Of a DNA stretch of 64,000 nt, positions 1 to 12,974 are shown in pieces. Source of the stretch: Chaetorhynchus papuensis. Taxonomy: Eukaryota > Chordata > Aves > Passeriformes > Rhipiduridae. Position numbers and translations under genes: made by a program. The notes under the pieces are model-generated. The model did not search any database. It was not told where the DNA came from and saw nothing but the letters and a program-made list of their open reading frames with translations. The stretch lies in the NCBI GenBank assembly GCA_013396525.1, contig VWYX01000923.1, forward strand, positions 236,858-300,857, in the 5' to 3' direction. Each line of letters begins with the position of its first letter. Positions within the stretch are counted from its first letter, which is position 1.

Positions 1-1755
1 CTCTTCATAGCTGCATCAAAACAAAATCCAAATTAAAAATCCAGTTCTGTTCTAGGATGCCCACAAATATTCTGTGCATAGCAGTGCATGAAGCAGTACA
101 GCATGGGAAAATGAAGGTAACAGTGATGGGAAGTCATGCAAATCTTGTTTCCTTTTTCACAGTTGCCTGAGAATGATCAGCTGAGAAGTCTGTCACCTGG
201 CTATGGCCAAGAGTCAAACACCAGACAACACCTAGATGTGAGATATATTCCTTCACCATACCACTAGCTGAATTTACAGCAATTTTCATTTTTCTGATTT
301 CAGATTTTTTGGAAAAGGAATCCAGGAACAACTTCTTTCTTTTTCTTTTAAATTTTAACTTTAGGTTTGCATTTTCTCTCTTCTGCCCTATTTTGATAGC
401 TTTTTTATTCTTCTTCTGCCTGAGTAACAGATGCTTAATTCTGATATAACCAGCATTTCAGTGTAGTTCTCACCTTTTTAATCTACACAGCTAGACAAAA
501 TTTAGAATCCTGTAGGTAATTTCAATTCAAAAGAGAAGTTGGTGTTAGATACAGAAAGCAGCAACATTTGGATTTCCTCCTCCCACACCTCAGAAAATTA
601 CAATTGCCTGCCTTCTGAAATATGGTAGACATCACTCTACTGTTTTCTTGCTCAGAGCTATGAGCTTCTTTTAGTCACTGTCAATCAAAGGTAATAAAGA
701 ATGATAACTGACATATTTCGAGATGCCCTTCTGTCTTAGTGTTTTCATGTGCAGCTTTTCCCAACTTGGCCCACTCTTTGCTAGCAGCACCTGTCAAAGT
801 CACGCTGTCAAGAGTTCTTTATTCCTGAGCAAATTAATATTTCCCCTTCATTTTTTGGAAGCTAAGAAGGGAGTACTCTGTGCACTATTACAGCTAAATG
901 AAGTGAAGAATGGTATGTAAGCCCTCAAGCTCTGCACTGGTAAACAGTAAACTTGGTGTGGGAAATTGTCTCTCTGGCATAACAGCTCACATATTGATCA
1001 CACAGTTTGGGTGCACCAGCACATCTGATCCCATTTTCCAAGAGAAGCTGATACTTACTTTCTATGGAGGAGTTCAGGCAGAACCTGGTTCAAGTGCTTG
1101 CGTTGGTTCCCTGATGCCAATACCACACCTGGTACCCAGAGAAGGGTGGAACCAGTCATAGCACCACCACCCCTACACAGAACAACGGGACTGCACTGAT
1201 GGCCCAGTGAATTGTTCTGGAAAGAAAATTACACTCAGCACTGGTGGAATAAACTATCCATTGTCTTGAGGAAGAAGAACTATGAAACAAATCCCCAGAC
1301 AAAACACAGCCACCAAAACAACACCACATGACAGACTCACATAATAACCAAAAGTGCACACGCTCACTGACACTTCCTGCAGACTCCAAAGGGGACAGAG
1401 GCTTTGGAAAGCAGCATTGCAGAGGCCCCTCACTCACTGCATAGCCAAACTGAGTGGAAGAGAAGTGGTTTTGCACAAGCCAGAGCTATGCAGGTAGTGT
1501 TAGAGTGGGATGAACAGGAGAAGTGGTCTACAGGCCATATCTGTAACTGCTCCTGAATGGCAACCACAAAACTGTGTGAGACTGAATAAAACAATGGAAA
1601 ACAGCAAAGGTGGAAGCATTAGGATAAACACATCAGGCCAGCTGAGGTGTGTCAATGGACAGCCCATCAGAGCATTGAAGACCACCCACACAAGTTCACC
1701 ATGTCAGTGCACCCATCCCAAACAACAACACTGCAGGAGAAAAGCAGAACAGAGG
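1..1755. other. Intergenic sequence, no gene recognised
   Basis: AT-rich sequence with only short open frames (up to about 106 codons) that overlap on both strands and resemble no family I know. The part from about 900 to 1755 is somewhat richer in GC and could be the remains of an old repeat, but I cannot name one. Confidence 0.6.
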
Positions 1756-2009
1756 TGCATTAGGTTTGACTGAGGTAGAGTTAATTTTTCCCTTAGCAGC
1801 CCTCACAGTGCTGTTCTTTGAATTGGTAGCTGGAAGGGTGTTGGTAACACACCAGCGCTTTGGCTGCTGCTGAGCAGTGCTGTCCCTCTGACTCGCCTTC
1901 CTCCCATCAAGGGACTGGGATTGGGCAAGATCCTGGGAGGGCACAAAGCCAGGCCAGCTGACCCAAATTAACCAATGGGATGTTCCATGCCATGTAATGT
2001 CAGCTCAGA

Positions 2010-2016
2010 TATAAAA
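2010..2016 (+). promoter_or_regulatory. TATA box of the solo LTR
   Basis: TATAAAA lies in the expected place inside the LTR, about 180 bp before the poly(A) signal. This marks the U3/R core promoter. Whether it still fires cannot be judged from sequence. Confidence 0.65.
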
Positions 2017-2192
2017 GCTAAGGGAGAGAGGAGGAATGGAAGGGTAACTTTCAGCGTTTGTCTTCTGCACAACCACTATGCGCCCTGTTTCCCAGGGGGT
2101 ACCCAAACATTGCTAACTGATGGGAAGTAGAGATCAACTTTTCTCTTTGCTTATGCATGCAGCAACTTTCGCCTGTTTCTTTCTTTTGCTTT

Positions 2193-2198
2193 AATAAA
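2193..2198 (+). terminator. Poly(A) signal of the solo LTR
   Basis: AATAAA inside a TTTGCTTTAATAAATTAC context, followed within about 40 bp by a GT-rich stretch, as expected for the R/U5 boundary of an LTR. Confidence 0.65.
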
Positions 2199-2465
2199 TT
2201 ACTTTATCTCAACCCACTGGTTGTTCTCCGTCTTATTCTCTCCCCTGTCCCACTGGGAAGGGGAGTGACAGAGCAGCTTAGAGGGCACCTGTCACCTGAC
2301 CAAGGTTAAACCACATGCAGCCAACATGGACTTATTGCAGAGAAACACTGTCTTCTTGGCCTTCTGGAGTCCTCTGAGTGTATCAAATAGATATGTGGAT
2401 AAAAGAAATCAAGGAGACTCCTTCTAAGAGATTTTTAAACAGACTTCTATTATTAAATAAAACCG

Positions 2466-3320
2466 TTGACTCAGGACTGGAGGGGGAAAAATATTTCACA
2501 GCTTAATATGAATCAAAACACAAGGCTTAATGAACACTTCTCAGGATCAGGAGGAGTCAACTGTCAAGTTCCCCAGGGAATTATTCTGGTTACAGCTTCA
2601 TTCAGCTTCTTTATCAATGATCTGAAGAAACTGCTGTACTGTGAAACCTGCAAGCCTGAAGCTAGTTCCACTCTTTGAGGTGGCCCAAAGCCAAGTTACT
2701 GGCCCAGAATGCCAAAAAGTCTTGACAAACTTTCTAAATGGGTAAAAAAGTGGCAGATGAGTTAACGGAAAATGTGCAATAAGGAAAAACTATCCTAAAT
2801 CTTGCATACACAGTGCTGCATTCATAAAAACTAAGTTGTAATTTAGGAGGATTTTGGATTCATCGCTTGCAGTTCTCTGAAATCATTTTACAGCAATAGC
2901 CTAAAAAAGCCAATAAAATATTGGACATCAACAGATAAGTGTTCAGAGCTGGACATCGCGCTGTCATTTTAAGAAATTTTGGGCATTTCCACATTGGGAC
3001 TGCTATGCCTAGTTCTGGTTTCTTCATCCGAGGAAGGAGATGAAACTAGAGAAGGTGCAGAGAAGGGCAACTAGACAATCAAAGGAGCTAGAGACCTGCC
3101 TTATGAGAAGAGATGTGAAAGGCTCTGAGTCTTCAGTATGGGGCTAAAGAGCTCTTAAGGAATCATGAAGGCAGGGGAAAATCTGAATACAAAACTGCTA
3201 CTCACAAAATCTTGCAATTAGAGAACTTGGAAGTGCTTGTTGAAACATTAGTAGGAAACTTACTGAAAACAAGTAAAATACTTCTTTACCCAGTGAGCAT
3301 TAAACTTATGGAAGACAGGA
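2466..3320 (+). mobile_element. Old CR1-type LINE fragment
   Basis: Degenerate CR1 in plus orientation. Near 2560-2630 one frame gives QVPQGIIL...FFINDL, the remnant of the reverse transcriptase VPQG and FINDL motifs seen in CR1 proteins. Around 3000-3170 the DNA follows the CR1 3' region (a stretch like GAAGGTGCAGAGAAGGGCAA, then a 'TTATGAG' block and a 'tatgggg ctaaagagct' block). Near 3280 'ttctttaccc agtgagcatt' resembles the 3' UTR of older CR1 families. Stops and frameshifts are frequent, so it is dead. The ends are uncertain by some tens of bases. Confidence 0.7.
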
Positions 3321-5209
3321 AGACATGGAGAGGAAATTATATCATCGCACACAAAAAAAAGGGATAAACTGATTCATGGACCACAATACAAGACCTAAAA
3401 TAAGAGAGGTTTGGCATGTAGCATCTAACATTCCTAATACAACGATTGGGAGTGCTGGGTGAGTGAAAGGGGAGTCAATGTTAAGCATGACAAAGTGAGT
3501 CTGCCTTGTGCTGTGCAAAGTAAAAGAAATATGAGATATAGCCAATCTTTTAGTAGGTTGTGCAGTATTAATCAACCAACAGATGAGATACTTGTCAGAA
3601 GTTGTAGTACAAATTCCTCCTCCCCGTGTCATTCCTTTTCTTCATTAGCTCTTTAGTGGCGTCTGCCTCCACTTTGACACTGGTTATACATGCTCTGAAA
3701 TGCCTTCTTTACTTTAGGACTGGTAGGTTTTGATCTACTACTAATAAAAAGGAAAATAAAAACATATTTAGAAGATATTCAAATAAATGACAACAGCACT
3801 AAATAAGGCTGTCAATCCATCTTAACCCAGAAATAGACTTTAGTAGAAGGGGTTGGCATTTGCTCGGCTCCAAATTGTCAGTAGAGTGTGCCACACTGTA
3901 CTGAAGCTGACAAAATTTGAAGATTTCATTCCCAGAGGAGATGTCAGCAAAGAGGAAAGAAACAGGAGCTGTTGATAATCCCAACCAAAGAACCAGAAAC
4001 ACGGCATTCGCAAATTCAGTCTCTTCTACATTAGTCTGGAACCATTTCAACTCTGCCCATCACTTTGGTAATGTTTAAAATAGTTTTCTTATAGTAAGTA
4101 GAGAAGGAAAAGACATGGAATGAGGTGATAAATACAGAACTTTGAGACTGTAATGAGACTGCAGGGTACACCCTTGATGACATTTGACTGCTCTTTTGAG
4201 ATTTACCATGTCAGATATGAGATTTCACAGGACACTGAAATTAGTGGGTTTTACCCACATATGCCCCTAATTCTCTGTGGGAAGTCTACAAAACCATCGG
4301 ATGTGTCAGGGAACACAGGTGCTCTGGTGGCCACCAAAGCTGATACACATAACCACAGGTCTTTTACTGGAGAGAAAAAGAGAAATGGTTAGTTGTATAC
4401 ACCCTTCAAAACCATAATATGAAATGCACAGTAGCAACAGAAACTTTAGTGTTGTAGCTTCATTTTCATTTCCCTTGATTAATAGAATTATCTTACTTTT
4501 AACATTTTCACTTGGTCAGAATAACAAACCAGAGATTCATGCTAACTGGTTATGATTTTGGACTGCCTAAATTACATTGAAGCTTAAGCATGTACTGTCT
4601 GCTTTCAATATAGAAATCTATTCTGATTAAAAGTAACTAGTTTCAGCAGAGGAGGCTGAATATCAGTGAAAACCGGTGGAATTTAGCCTCTTGAATCAAA
4701 CAAGTCTGCTTTTTAAGTGCTTTTATGTGTTGTCTAACAAGATTTAATTATCAGGTGCTTTAGACATAATGTTTAATTTTTCTAAAATTTAAATCAAGTA
4801 AAACAGAAATGTACAGCAGCACAGTCTCACCATACTTTTGAAAAAGATCACATTCAACACAGATTTTTGGTTTAACCCCTGTTTTTGTTTGTAAATTTCA
4901 GCTTCAATGCCAGGAAAATAATAATAATATTAATAAGGGCTTCATGTCTGAGAACGAAAAACTGTTTTAAACTTCCTATCTTTATATTTTAATTTTGCTG
5001 CAAGCACACTTGATTCAAGAAATGGGGAGTTTGTTCCTCCTGTCATCTTTTTCATGCCAAAATTAATTTCTAATATTTAGCATGCAGGACCTGTAAATAT
5101 TGTTTTTCTACAGATTGTATATGTTATAAGGCATTACCAGAATTTTGATCTTCTACTCCATGTGAGCAAATCTATCAAATGACTTCAGATAAGAAAATAA
5201 TAGATTTCA

Positions 5210-5224
5210 CCGCGAGGGGGTGCT
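5210..5224 (+). promoter_or_regulatory. CTCF-like binding motif
   Basis: CCGCGAGGGGGTGCT agrees with the vertebrate CTCF core (CCANNAGGGGGCGCT type) at about 12 of 15 positions, including the whole AGGGGG block and the trailing GCT. It stands out as CG-containing and GC-rich in an AT-rich setting. Occupancy is inference. Confidence 0.45.
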
Positions 5225-5606
5225 GATGGCAAACCAACAGAGCTGTTTTGTCTGATACCTGTGTCCTCATCTGATTTTTCTGTGTGAAAACTTCACGTTC
5301 AGATTAGAACTTCATCCCAAAACACAACAGGCCTGACATGTTTGGTCAAATTTGGTCAGCGAAATCCTGAATAAAAAAGTATTGAAATATTCTATACATT
5401 TACATTTAGGAGAACAAGGATGCTATTTAAATAATGGCCCAGAAGGTTCTTAAGCGTTGATATACTATAATGCATTTAGCACTGTTTCTCATAAATTCAC
5501 ATTTACATTTATGCAGTCAACTGAAAAAAATAAGGTCTTTTATTAGTTCTAGGCTCTTGGTGAGTAGGATGTACAGAGGAGGAAGAAAAATGCAGAAACC
5601 GTTTGT

Positions 5607-5616
5607 GGGGGGGGGG
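5607..5616 (+). repeat. G10 homopolymer
   Basis: Ten consecutive G residues in an otherwise AT-rich stretch. It is length-polymorphic in principle and prone to sequencing error. Confidence 0.9.
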
Positions 5617-8600
5617 AATGAAAAATAGAGCTTTTTTCTCCTGGCAATTTTAGTTTTGGAAGCTCTTTAATACTAAAATTAGGTCAAAACCTAAACTGAT
5701 GTAACTGAACGAGACAAAGTTAAGATATTGTTTTACTGTTAACGTGAAAGCTCATCCACAAGAATCAAATGGTAAAATGACTATCAAATATCTAAATAAT
5801 CCCTGTCGAATCACCAGTGTGGTTTTGAAGCTTGTACATTAGTGCAGAGTTCAGGAAAAGGCAAATATTTGAAAACAAAATTTATTGGTGAAAGAGGTTA
5901 AGATGGTTTTTTTCTGGTTTTACCATTAAGATCTTGGCACTAAAAAAAAAAGTTATCTATGTCCCATTTTTCTTAAAGTATTAGAGTCCCTTATCTTTGC
6001 TGCTACAATGCTATTTTCACTTGTTATTTGTAGTCTTTGGAGCCACTGACTTGCCACTGGAACTAGCAAGTCCTCGTGATTTGGCCAATTTACATGGCTT
6101 CTTGAAAAGAGGAGAGAAAAATAACTTTAAACTTCTAACTGTGAACTAAAGCTCTCACCTAGCAAACATGGGAACTGTCCATTGAAATTGAGTGAGCACC
6201 ACATGTTACTGTGAAAGCAGGGCTCACAGCTGAGCTGTGGATTAGCTATCCAGCCTGGTGCTAGAGTAGAGGAAGGATCAAAAATAGGGTTATTAACAAG
6301 ACAAAGCTGCTTCAAAGCTATGCAAGAACCTGCAGCTGGCCAAAATTCAAATTGTACTTTGAATTGTATTTTTTATTGTATTTTGCCCCTTCAGAGACAG
6401 GTGAAGACAGCACCATAGTGGTTTAGGGTTTACTGCTTTGTCATCTACCCTGTACCACTTGGTACACCACCTGCTGAAATGGGAGTAATACTTTCCTGGA
6501 GAAAGGAGAGAGAAATAGGTAGGATTTACTAATAATTGGCATGGGGTTTATATGAATATATATGATCTGAATTATCTGGGTGTGTGGAAGCAGACTAGTT
6601 GGGCCATTCTGGTCATTTTTATCATGATTTGCTAGCAGCAGATGGAACTCACTAAGAAGCCTTTTTAAAATATTGAAGTCATTTCTCTTCCCTGTTGCAA
6701 TAAAGTCTGGATCTGACATTTATAGTCTATAGGTCTGAGGGGTACAGTCACACAGTTGCAAGAATATCTGGCCACTTCACTGTATGAGGAAAGAGTCCAG
6801 TTCCATAAGTCTTGTGGAACTAAAGTCTCTGTCGAGACTTCCTTGACAGCTGCTTTCAAGAATGAAAGGCATTCAAGTTAGATTGCACTAGTCTTCTGCA
6901 GGTTTGTAGCTTCCTATGGAAAGAGAATTTAGGGCTCTAAAGCTGTATCTAAAATATCCTGCTTTTCTAAAGCTACCATTACATACTGGTGCCTGTATCA
7001 TATTCTTGTATGCATGTCACATTCATATAGATTTGTATCAGACTGGTTTTCTAGTCTAAAGTCAATTGAACTTGTTGAACTGAGCCCAGAGAGACCATCA
7101 GTGGCTGGGAAGTTGTTATTCACACCTCAGTCATCATTTCAGTCTGCTCAGAAAACAGTCACAAAATTTTGGTGGCAGCGAGCTGGATGGGAACTAGTAA
7201 TGAAATCTGATATTTCTTATATGCAGAAGGATAAAGAATATATGCACACAGTGTGCATCAAAACTGAGCATAGTCTGTAACTAAGATGTATTGATGGGCA
7301 AAACCACTTATTTCCCATAATACTGATGACAGGAAAGTATAATGATACCTTACACATCTTTTCACAGCTGATATCTATGAAAACATAGGTCTTTCACCTT
7401 TCCTCCTCTCCTCTTCCAACCTGCCCTTCCCCATTAGCCAGGAATTAAATGAGCTACAAATTGTGTCCTTTACTGCTTAAGGGTTTTGGGACCTCTTACC
7501 CTGTCACCGTCCTTCTCATTGCCCAGTCCCACAGTGGGATTTGCAGGCTCCCAATAGCCCCACATATGCTGTAGTTCTGCTCCACCCTGCTCCAGGGTTT
7601 TCTTAGGAAGGCTTAGGAGTGGGATGACCAAGGAGAGGACAAGCACAATTCCTTCCTCTATGCTGCTGCTCCAGCAGCAATTGATGATGAAGAAAAGGGA
7701 AGAAGGGGATGCGGCACAGAAGCAAAAGCATTCAGGGTTTGCAGTGCTGTGTGGAGTGGTAGTGGTAACGTCAACATTAATAATGCTGGCACCTCCTCAG
7801 TGTAATCTGGATTGGGAACGGTGAAAATACATACTGAGCATCAACAGAATAATGTAGTAATATACATCCACTCATGAGGAAATCCAGAAATTCAAATCAC
7901 TCTTTTTTCTCATTCCAATACATTGCCATTTATAAAATGTGTGCTCTGTGCACTTCTGTGGCACTCTTGAGCAGGTAAAGGGGACAACTGCAAAACAAAA
8001 AGAGAGAACAAACCCTCCATATGTAGTAGGCATGACCGTAACCATCATTTCTCTTGCTCCATCTCACAGAGAAGTGGGATTTGAAGCAGATCCCTTTATC
8101 ACATTTCTGTTTGTCAGTATGTACACAAGCCTGCTAAGGAAGGATGCAATTCACCATCTCTTTAGGCTGCTTGCCTTAGCCTATCAGGTTTTCCCACTTA
8201 TATCTCAGTTCCATCTCAAACAGGTAAGTTTCTATTTATTCAATATTCTGTTCATTTGATTTTTTTTTTAAGTTTGTAGGATGAAATAAAAGCATAAGTG
8301 ATATTATTTCTGTAATTCAACTAAAAGTAAAATAAACTAGAACTCTTTTATTCTAGATGCAAACAATTTATTGTGCAGTTGTATTAAATTAAATAGTAAG
8401 TTATGTAATTTTGTTTCCAGAATGCATATCTATATGTATTTATCTGATTATTTCTTCTAGGGCTGGATATATGCATAACAGTGATATGCAAGTGACACAG
8501 CAACGAGGATAGTTGTCCTTACTTGGTTAGAACCACATGCAGTTCTGGCCATGTTAAGCAAAAAAATTGTATGGACTTCATCCAGTTAAAACCTTTTATC

Positions 8601-8847
8601 TCTAAAGCAGGGTGAAAGCAGCAAGACTCATCAATTTCATTCTGCTTTCTAAACTAAAATCTAGCTAGAAATTATCTGCTGGATCTGCACCAAGGTGCAG
8701 CCAGATCACTGAACATACTCACAAGTCATAGGATCATCCTGATCCAGCCCACATGAGTTACCCATTGCTGCCTCAGAGAAAAATAAGAGAAAGATACCTT
8801 GAGACAGCTAAGTCAGTAAATCTGAAAGAGAAACTTTTATTAAAAGA

Positions 8848-8941
8848 AACCCAAACCCACCAAAAACCAAAACAACAGCCAACCAACCAGAAATGCACCC
8901 ACCCCACCACCATCCCCAAAAAAACCCAAATAACAAAGCCA
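8848..8941 (+). repeat. C/A-only low-complexity tract
   Basis: About 90 bp made almost entirely of A and C (ACCCAAACCCACC, CCAACCAACC, CACCCCACCACC and similar), with very few G or T. It is open in two frames on opposite strands only because of its composition. Probably a decayed simple repeat. Confidence 0.7.
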
Positions 8942-9469
8942 GCCCCAGACAATCTTGACTGGGACCTCAGTTGTGAGCAGTGTGGTATAGGAGGCCACAT
9001 TTATGTTCATACACGTTTCCCAGTCATGCCTGTGCACTACAGACCCCTCCAGATTCTGAAATTTAATTCATTCTCATAAAAACAAGGAGTCAATATGTCT
9101 GTGTAGCCCCAGTCTCAGAAGTACTTTTAGATCCTTCTGATTAGAACCGGGTTTGGTAGTTAGTCTTAATGACAGGGGAGCACAATCCTTGACTGTCTGC
9201 CAGAACAAAAATTAAGACACATTGTGAGAAGTTTGCAATTGAAGTTATTAACGTGAGCCTAATTAAATAATTAGGGAACGTTTTAGATTTCCAAAGTAAA
9301 CGATGAAAAAGAATTAAAGAGGGAAAGATCATATGTGTGAAACCTGAAGACCCTTTCAGAAATGAAGAGAAAATGAAACAGTGGGAAAACTTGTACCAGT
9401 AATAGCTGCCAGACCTCGCAAACAACACAGGATTCCACAACAGGATCAGCACATCTTACCTAGAAGGCA

Positions 9470-9524
9470 GCCTCTTGAGCTTGAACTGCTCATCTTAATG
9501 AATGCCTCTTGAGCTTGAACTGCT
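9470..9524 (+). repeat. Direct repeat, two copies of a 21-bp word
   Basis: The 21-bp word beginning GCCTCTTGAGCTTGAACTGC occurs at 9470-9490 and again, identical, at 9504-9524, giving a period of 34 bp. It looks like a recent local tandem duplication that includes 13 bp of linker. Confidence 0.9.
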
Positions 9525-12500
9525 GTTCACACATGATGGTCTTGGAAGGAGTGCTCTTTGATTGTTGAATCAAAGAACTCTTGCCTTGACTCTCTGACAG
9601 CTCCAGGATCCTACACCTAAGTTATACCTATTCCAATGCAACTTTCCTCCTCCTTCTCCAACTTGCTGAATCTACCCCGAATTCAGGTATCCTATTAGAC
9701 CATCACATCTGGAGATTTAAGAGGATAAAAACCGCTTGCAATGTGTGACTGGTTTTATTCCTCGTGGCTCTACCTTGCCAGAGGCAGAGAGGCACAGTTA
9801 CATAAAGAGTGTTCTCAAGTGTGAAACGATGTCCTCAGCCACCAGTTCAGGCTGCCTCTGAGCAGCAGGGGCTCCCACAGCTTTAGTGCCACGGCTAAAG
9901 TGGTGAAAAGAGATGAGATGTTCACCCAGAATGAGACATGTTGAAACTGAAAATTAAGAAAAATTGCAACTGAGGACAAAAAAGGCATAAATTGCTCTCT
10001 GATTAAATGCTCTTGAAGTTAATGGAGAATTTTTCCCTGCAGTCAAGGACTGGAAGTATCATCCTAAATCTTTTTTTGGTCCTTATTGTTGCTAGCTTTT
10101 CACAGAGATTAAAAAGAAAATATAGAAGAATTTCCAATAATGAATTTAACTTGCTTTTTTCAATATAGTTTCTGTAAGCAGTTAATATCCTTGAACATAT
10201 TCATTTAATTAAATGTATTTATTACTTTAATTTGCTCAACAGAAGCTGGCAAGAATTATTTCATTTAATCTCTAGGCTGCACACCCACACACACTTTCCT
10301 GCAAGAATTTTAGATTTAATGTCAGAAACCTGAGATCTTTTTAATTGCAGAGGGTCATGAATATTGTTTCTCCCCTTTAACTGGCTCCAGTCATCAAAGA
10401 AGTGTTGAGGGAAGCAGCTGGGGCTGGGAATCTCTCAGGAATAGAAAAGCAGTACTAGGGAATGGTAGTAAATTTACATCTCTGAGTGATTTGAGTGTAG
10501 TAAAGACCTTCCTAGGAAGCTGAATCCATTTTAAGATGGCATGCATACATAGCTGCATCCAGAATTTAATTTCTGAAATGGATTTTTTTCCTGTAACAGT
10601 CATGAAAACTTTTGACCTCTACTGTTTAAAGGCTCTGGCACAGGGACCATTTTGCTGTTCTGGTCATTTTTTGCACAGATACTGTAACGTCTGTCATTCA
10701 CTGAAACATGAATTTTCTTTGTGTTCCTGAATGTTGCCTTTAATCACTTAAAAAGTGAATCAATTGATGCTGTTACATTTCACAGTTACATTTTGAGAGT
10801 ATTTTTAACATTAGTAGAACTTTCCACAATGCAAGTGTTTTTGTTCATTTATTAATTAATTTGTCTCTGCTCGTACCGTGGCATTTTAACAGCCTGTTCT
10901 GCAAAGCTGTGATATTACATTATTGGATGGTATTTCTAGCAGTTGTAGAAAACTCGCATGAATCTTCAGTTAATTTTTGAGCACATTTGCTAAAAGCCTT
11001 GATTCACTTGTAATTTAGGAGACTGATTTGCAGCTGACAATAAGACAGATCAGGTACCCACAAATGCCTAGTAAACATCCTTGTGGCTCCCAGAGGAAGA
11101 CCCATTATCAACGAACCTTAAAAAGGAACATTCAAAGGGCTCTGATGGTGACCTAGGGTGGATCTCACCAGGCTGCAGTGTGGGAACAGACCTGCCCCTG
11201 TGAGGGAGGCCGTGGAGAAACCTTGACAGAAGTAAAAATAAAAGCAGCAATTTCTCTCCTGCCATGGTAAGTAACCATGGCCTATCAGATCAAAGTGAGT
11301 CCATAGGACTGCGGCTTCTTATGTGATGGGCACAGGCAGTGAAGGGGTTACCGTGTCATATTTTTTCCCAATTGCTGTAAATGTGGCTGGCTAAGGATTC
11401 AGGAAATATTTGCTATAGTTCTATGCCAGCACCTGATTGTGAAAGTCTGATTAGATTGAATTACTGAATGTATTGTCTGGTTTGCGTAATAGAACAAAGA
11501 AAGGACACACCCTTCTCCTAATCCTATACACAGACCTGGTGCTGCATTTCCACATTGAACAGATTTGCAGGTTTTCTACTTTCATTTGCTACCCTTACTG
11601 GGTGAAAATATACGTTGTACTTAAAAAGTGTGTCACCATACTAAGTATGACTCCAGCTTTAGTGCTGTTTTCTTCTAGCCAGTCCTAAGGTTATCTACCC
11701 CCAAGCTATCATGTTGTTACACATCAAGGCACCATCTACCAACCACAGTGTAAAACGTTGCTCTCCCAGCCTAGACAAACCCACAGCAGTAGTCCAAGAA
11801 CACCTAACTAAACCTCAGCCTGGCTTGATTGTACTGTGACAATATTAAATATGGCTCGAGAAGAAATTTTATTTTTGCCAACTACGGGGAAGTCAGAAAT
11901 AAACTGCGAAACATTCAAAAGACTTGACCTTCCCACTGGTTGCTTTCAGCCTCTCATTCTCTGTGGCATGAGCACAGTTGGAACATGTTTTCACTGATGA
12001 CTGTTCTGTTTGGACTTGGATACCTGTGAATGAATTCCGCCAGTCCTTACAGGCATACCTCTCATGCACTGGGGAGATGGGCATTAACCTATCAGGTATT
12101 TGATGAATATAGTGAGCCTGTTAGTCCATCCTGTAGTTTCTGCTGCAAAGTGCCCTGCTGCCTCAGTGGAGCTGCTACTTTTGTCCCTCTCATTTGTTTA
12201 ATATTTCTTGCTTCCTGTCTCGTAAGGGCAGAGCTGTGTCTGCTGTGATAACACACATCAAACATTTTTGAAACAATGAAGAAACCCAAATGTGCAACGA
12301 TTTATTTTCAATATATGTGATTCACAGTCAGAGGACTAGGAAGTGGCAGGTACAAGTGTTAAACTGTAAGATTTGAAGTGTAGGCTGCTTTATATATCTT
12401 GAACGCAAATGACAAATGAAGCTGGGAAGCTGCAGCATCCTGCAGTGAGTACCACAAAGCCAGTCATTTATAGAAGACAGCCACAAAACCATGAATGGGT

Positions 12501-12974
12501 GGAGACAGGAAGAAAATCCACTGATGTGAACAGAAGAATGATGTGCTTTGGGGCACTGAGGTCATTTCATCAGTTCAAGAGGACAGAATCAAACGAGCAT
12601 GAGAAACCTTGCAGGAAAGTCGTCATACCTGTAAAAATAGGAACTCTTGTAATGAAAACTGATATAGTCCAAATGACATCAGGGAGGGAGGAAAGCAAAT
12701 GGGATTGGTGTCATCTGCCATCAGTCAGCTCTACAGTATAATCAATAATTAGTTTTTTCAATTTTTTTTTTAATGGACTGTAATTTAAAATAACCACAGA
12801 AGGTCTGACAGCCTTACAGAAAATAGAGCTGTACTCTTTGGTCATAACTGCTCAGTTACCATGTCATTCTCATTTTTAAGGTTCAAACGAATAACTTACA
12901 GGATAAGCAGTTTCTAACATGCTGTGGCAAAACTTGTAATGGTACAGTGGTGCTCCTGACATCAGACTACACAA

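Larger units (their letters stand above)
1756..2319 (+). mobile_element. Solo LTR of an avian endogenous retrovirus, ERVL-like
   Basis: About 560 bp with the architecture of a retroviral LTR in plus orientation: a TG-type left end, a U3 segment with the AACCAATGGGATGTTCCATG-like stretch near 1972, a TATA box at 2010-2016, a poly(A) signal at 2193-2198, a GT/pyrimidine-rich tail, and a right end around GGTTAAACCACA. Order and wording match the LTR class I know from songbird and other avian ERVL-type elements. No gag, pol or env remnant lies on either side, so this is a solo LTR left by recombination. I could not find a convincing target-site duplication, so both ends may be eroded or misplaced by a few bases. 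Confidence 0.8.
3321..12974. other. Intergenic desert, no gene recognised
   Basis: About 9.6 kb of AT-rich sequence. Open frames stay near 60-108 codons, overlap on opposite strands and lack recognisable domains. Features listed separately inside it are a CTCF-like motif at 5210, a G run at 5607, a C/A-only low-complexity tract near 8848 and a 34-bp-period direct repeat at 9470. Confidence 0.6.

Noticed and set aside
8753..9079. 108-codon open frame rich in Pro, Lys, Thr and Gln
   Set aside because: Its composition comes from the C/A-only low-complexity tract at 8848-8941.
11262..11280. CCATGGTAAGTAACCATGG: start codon plus donor-like word within a 7-bp-arm palindrome
   Set aside because: No open frame or acceptor leads to it; the symmetry is short enough to be chance.
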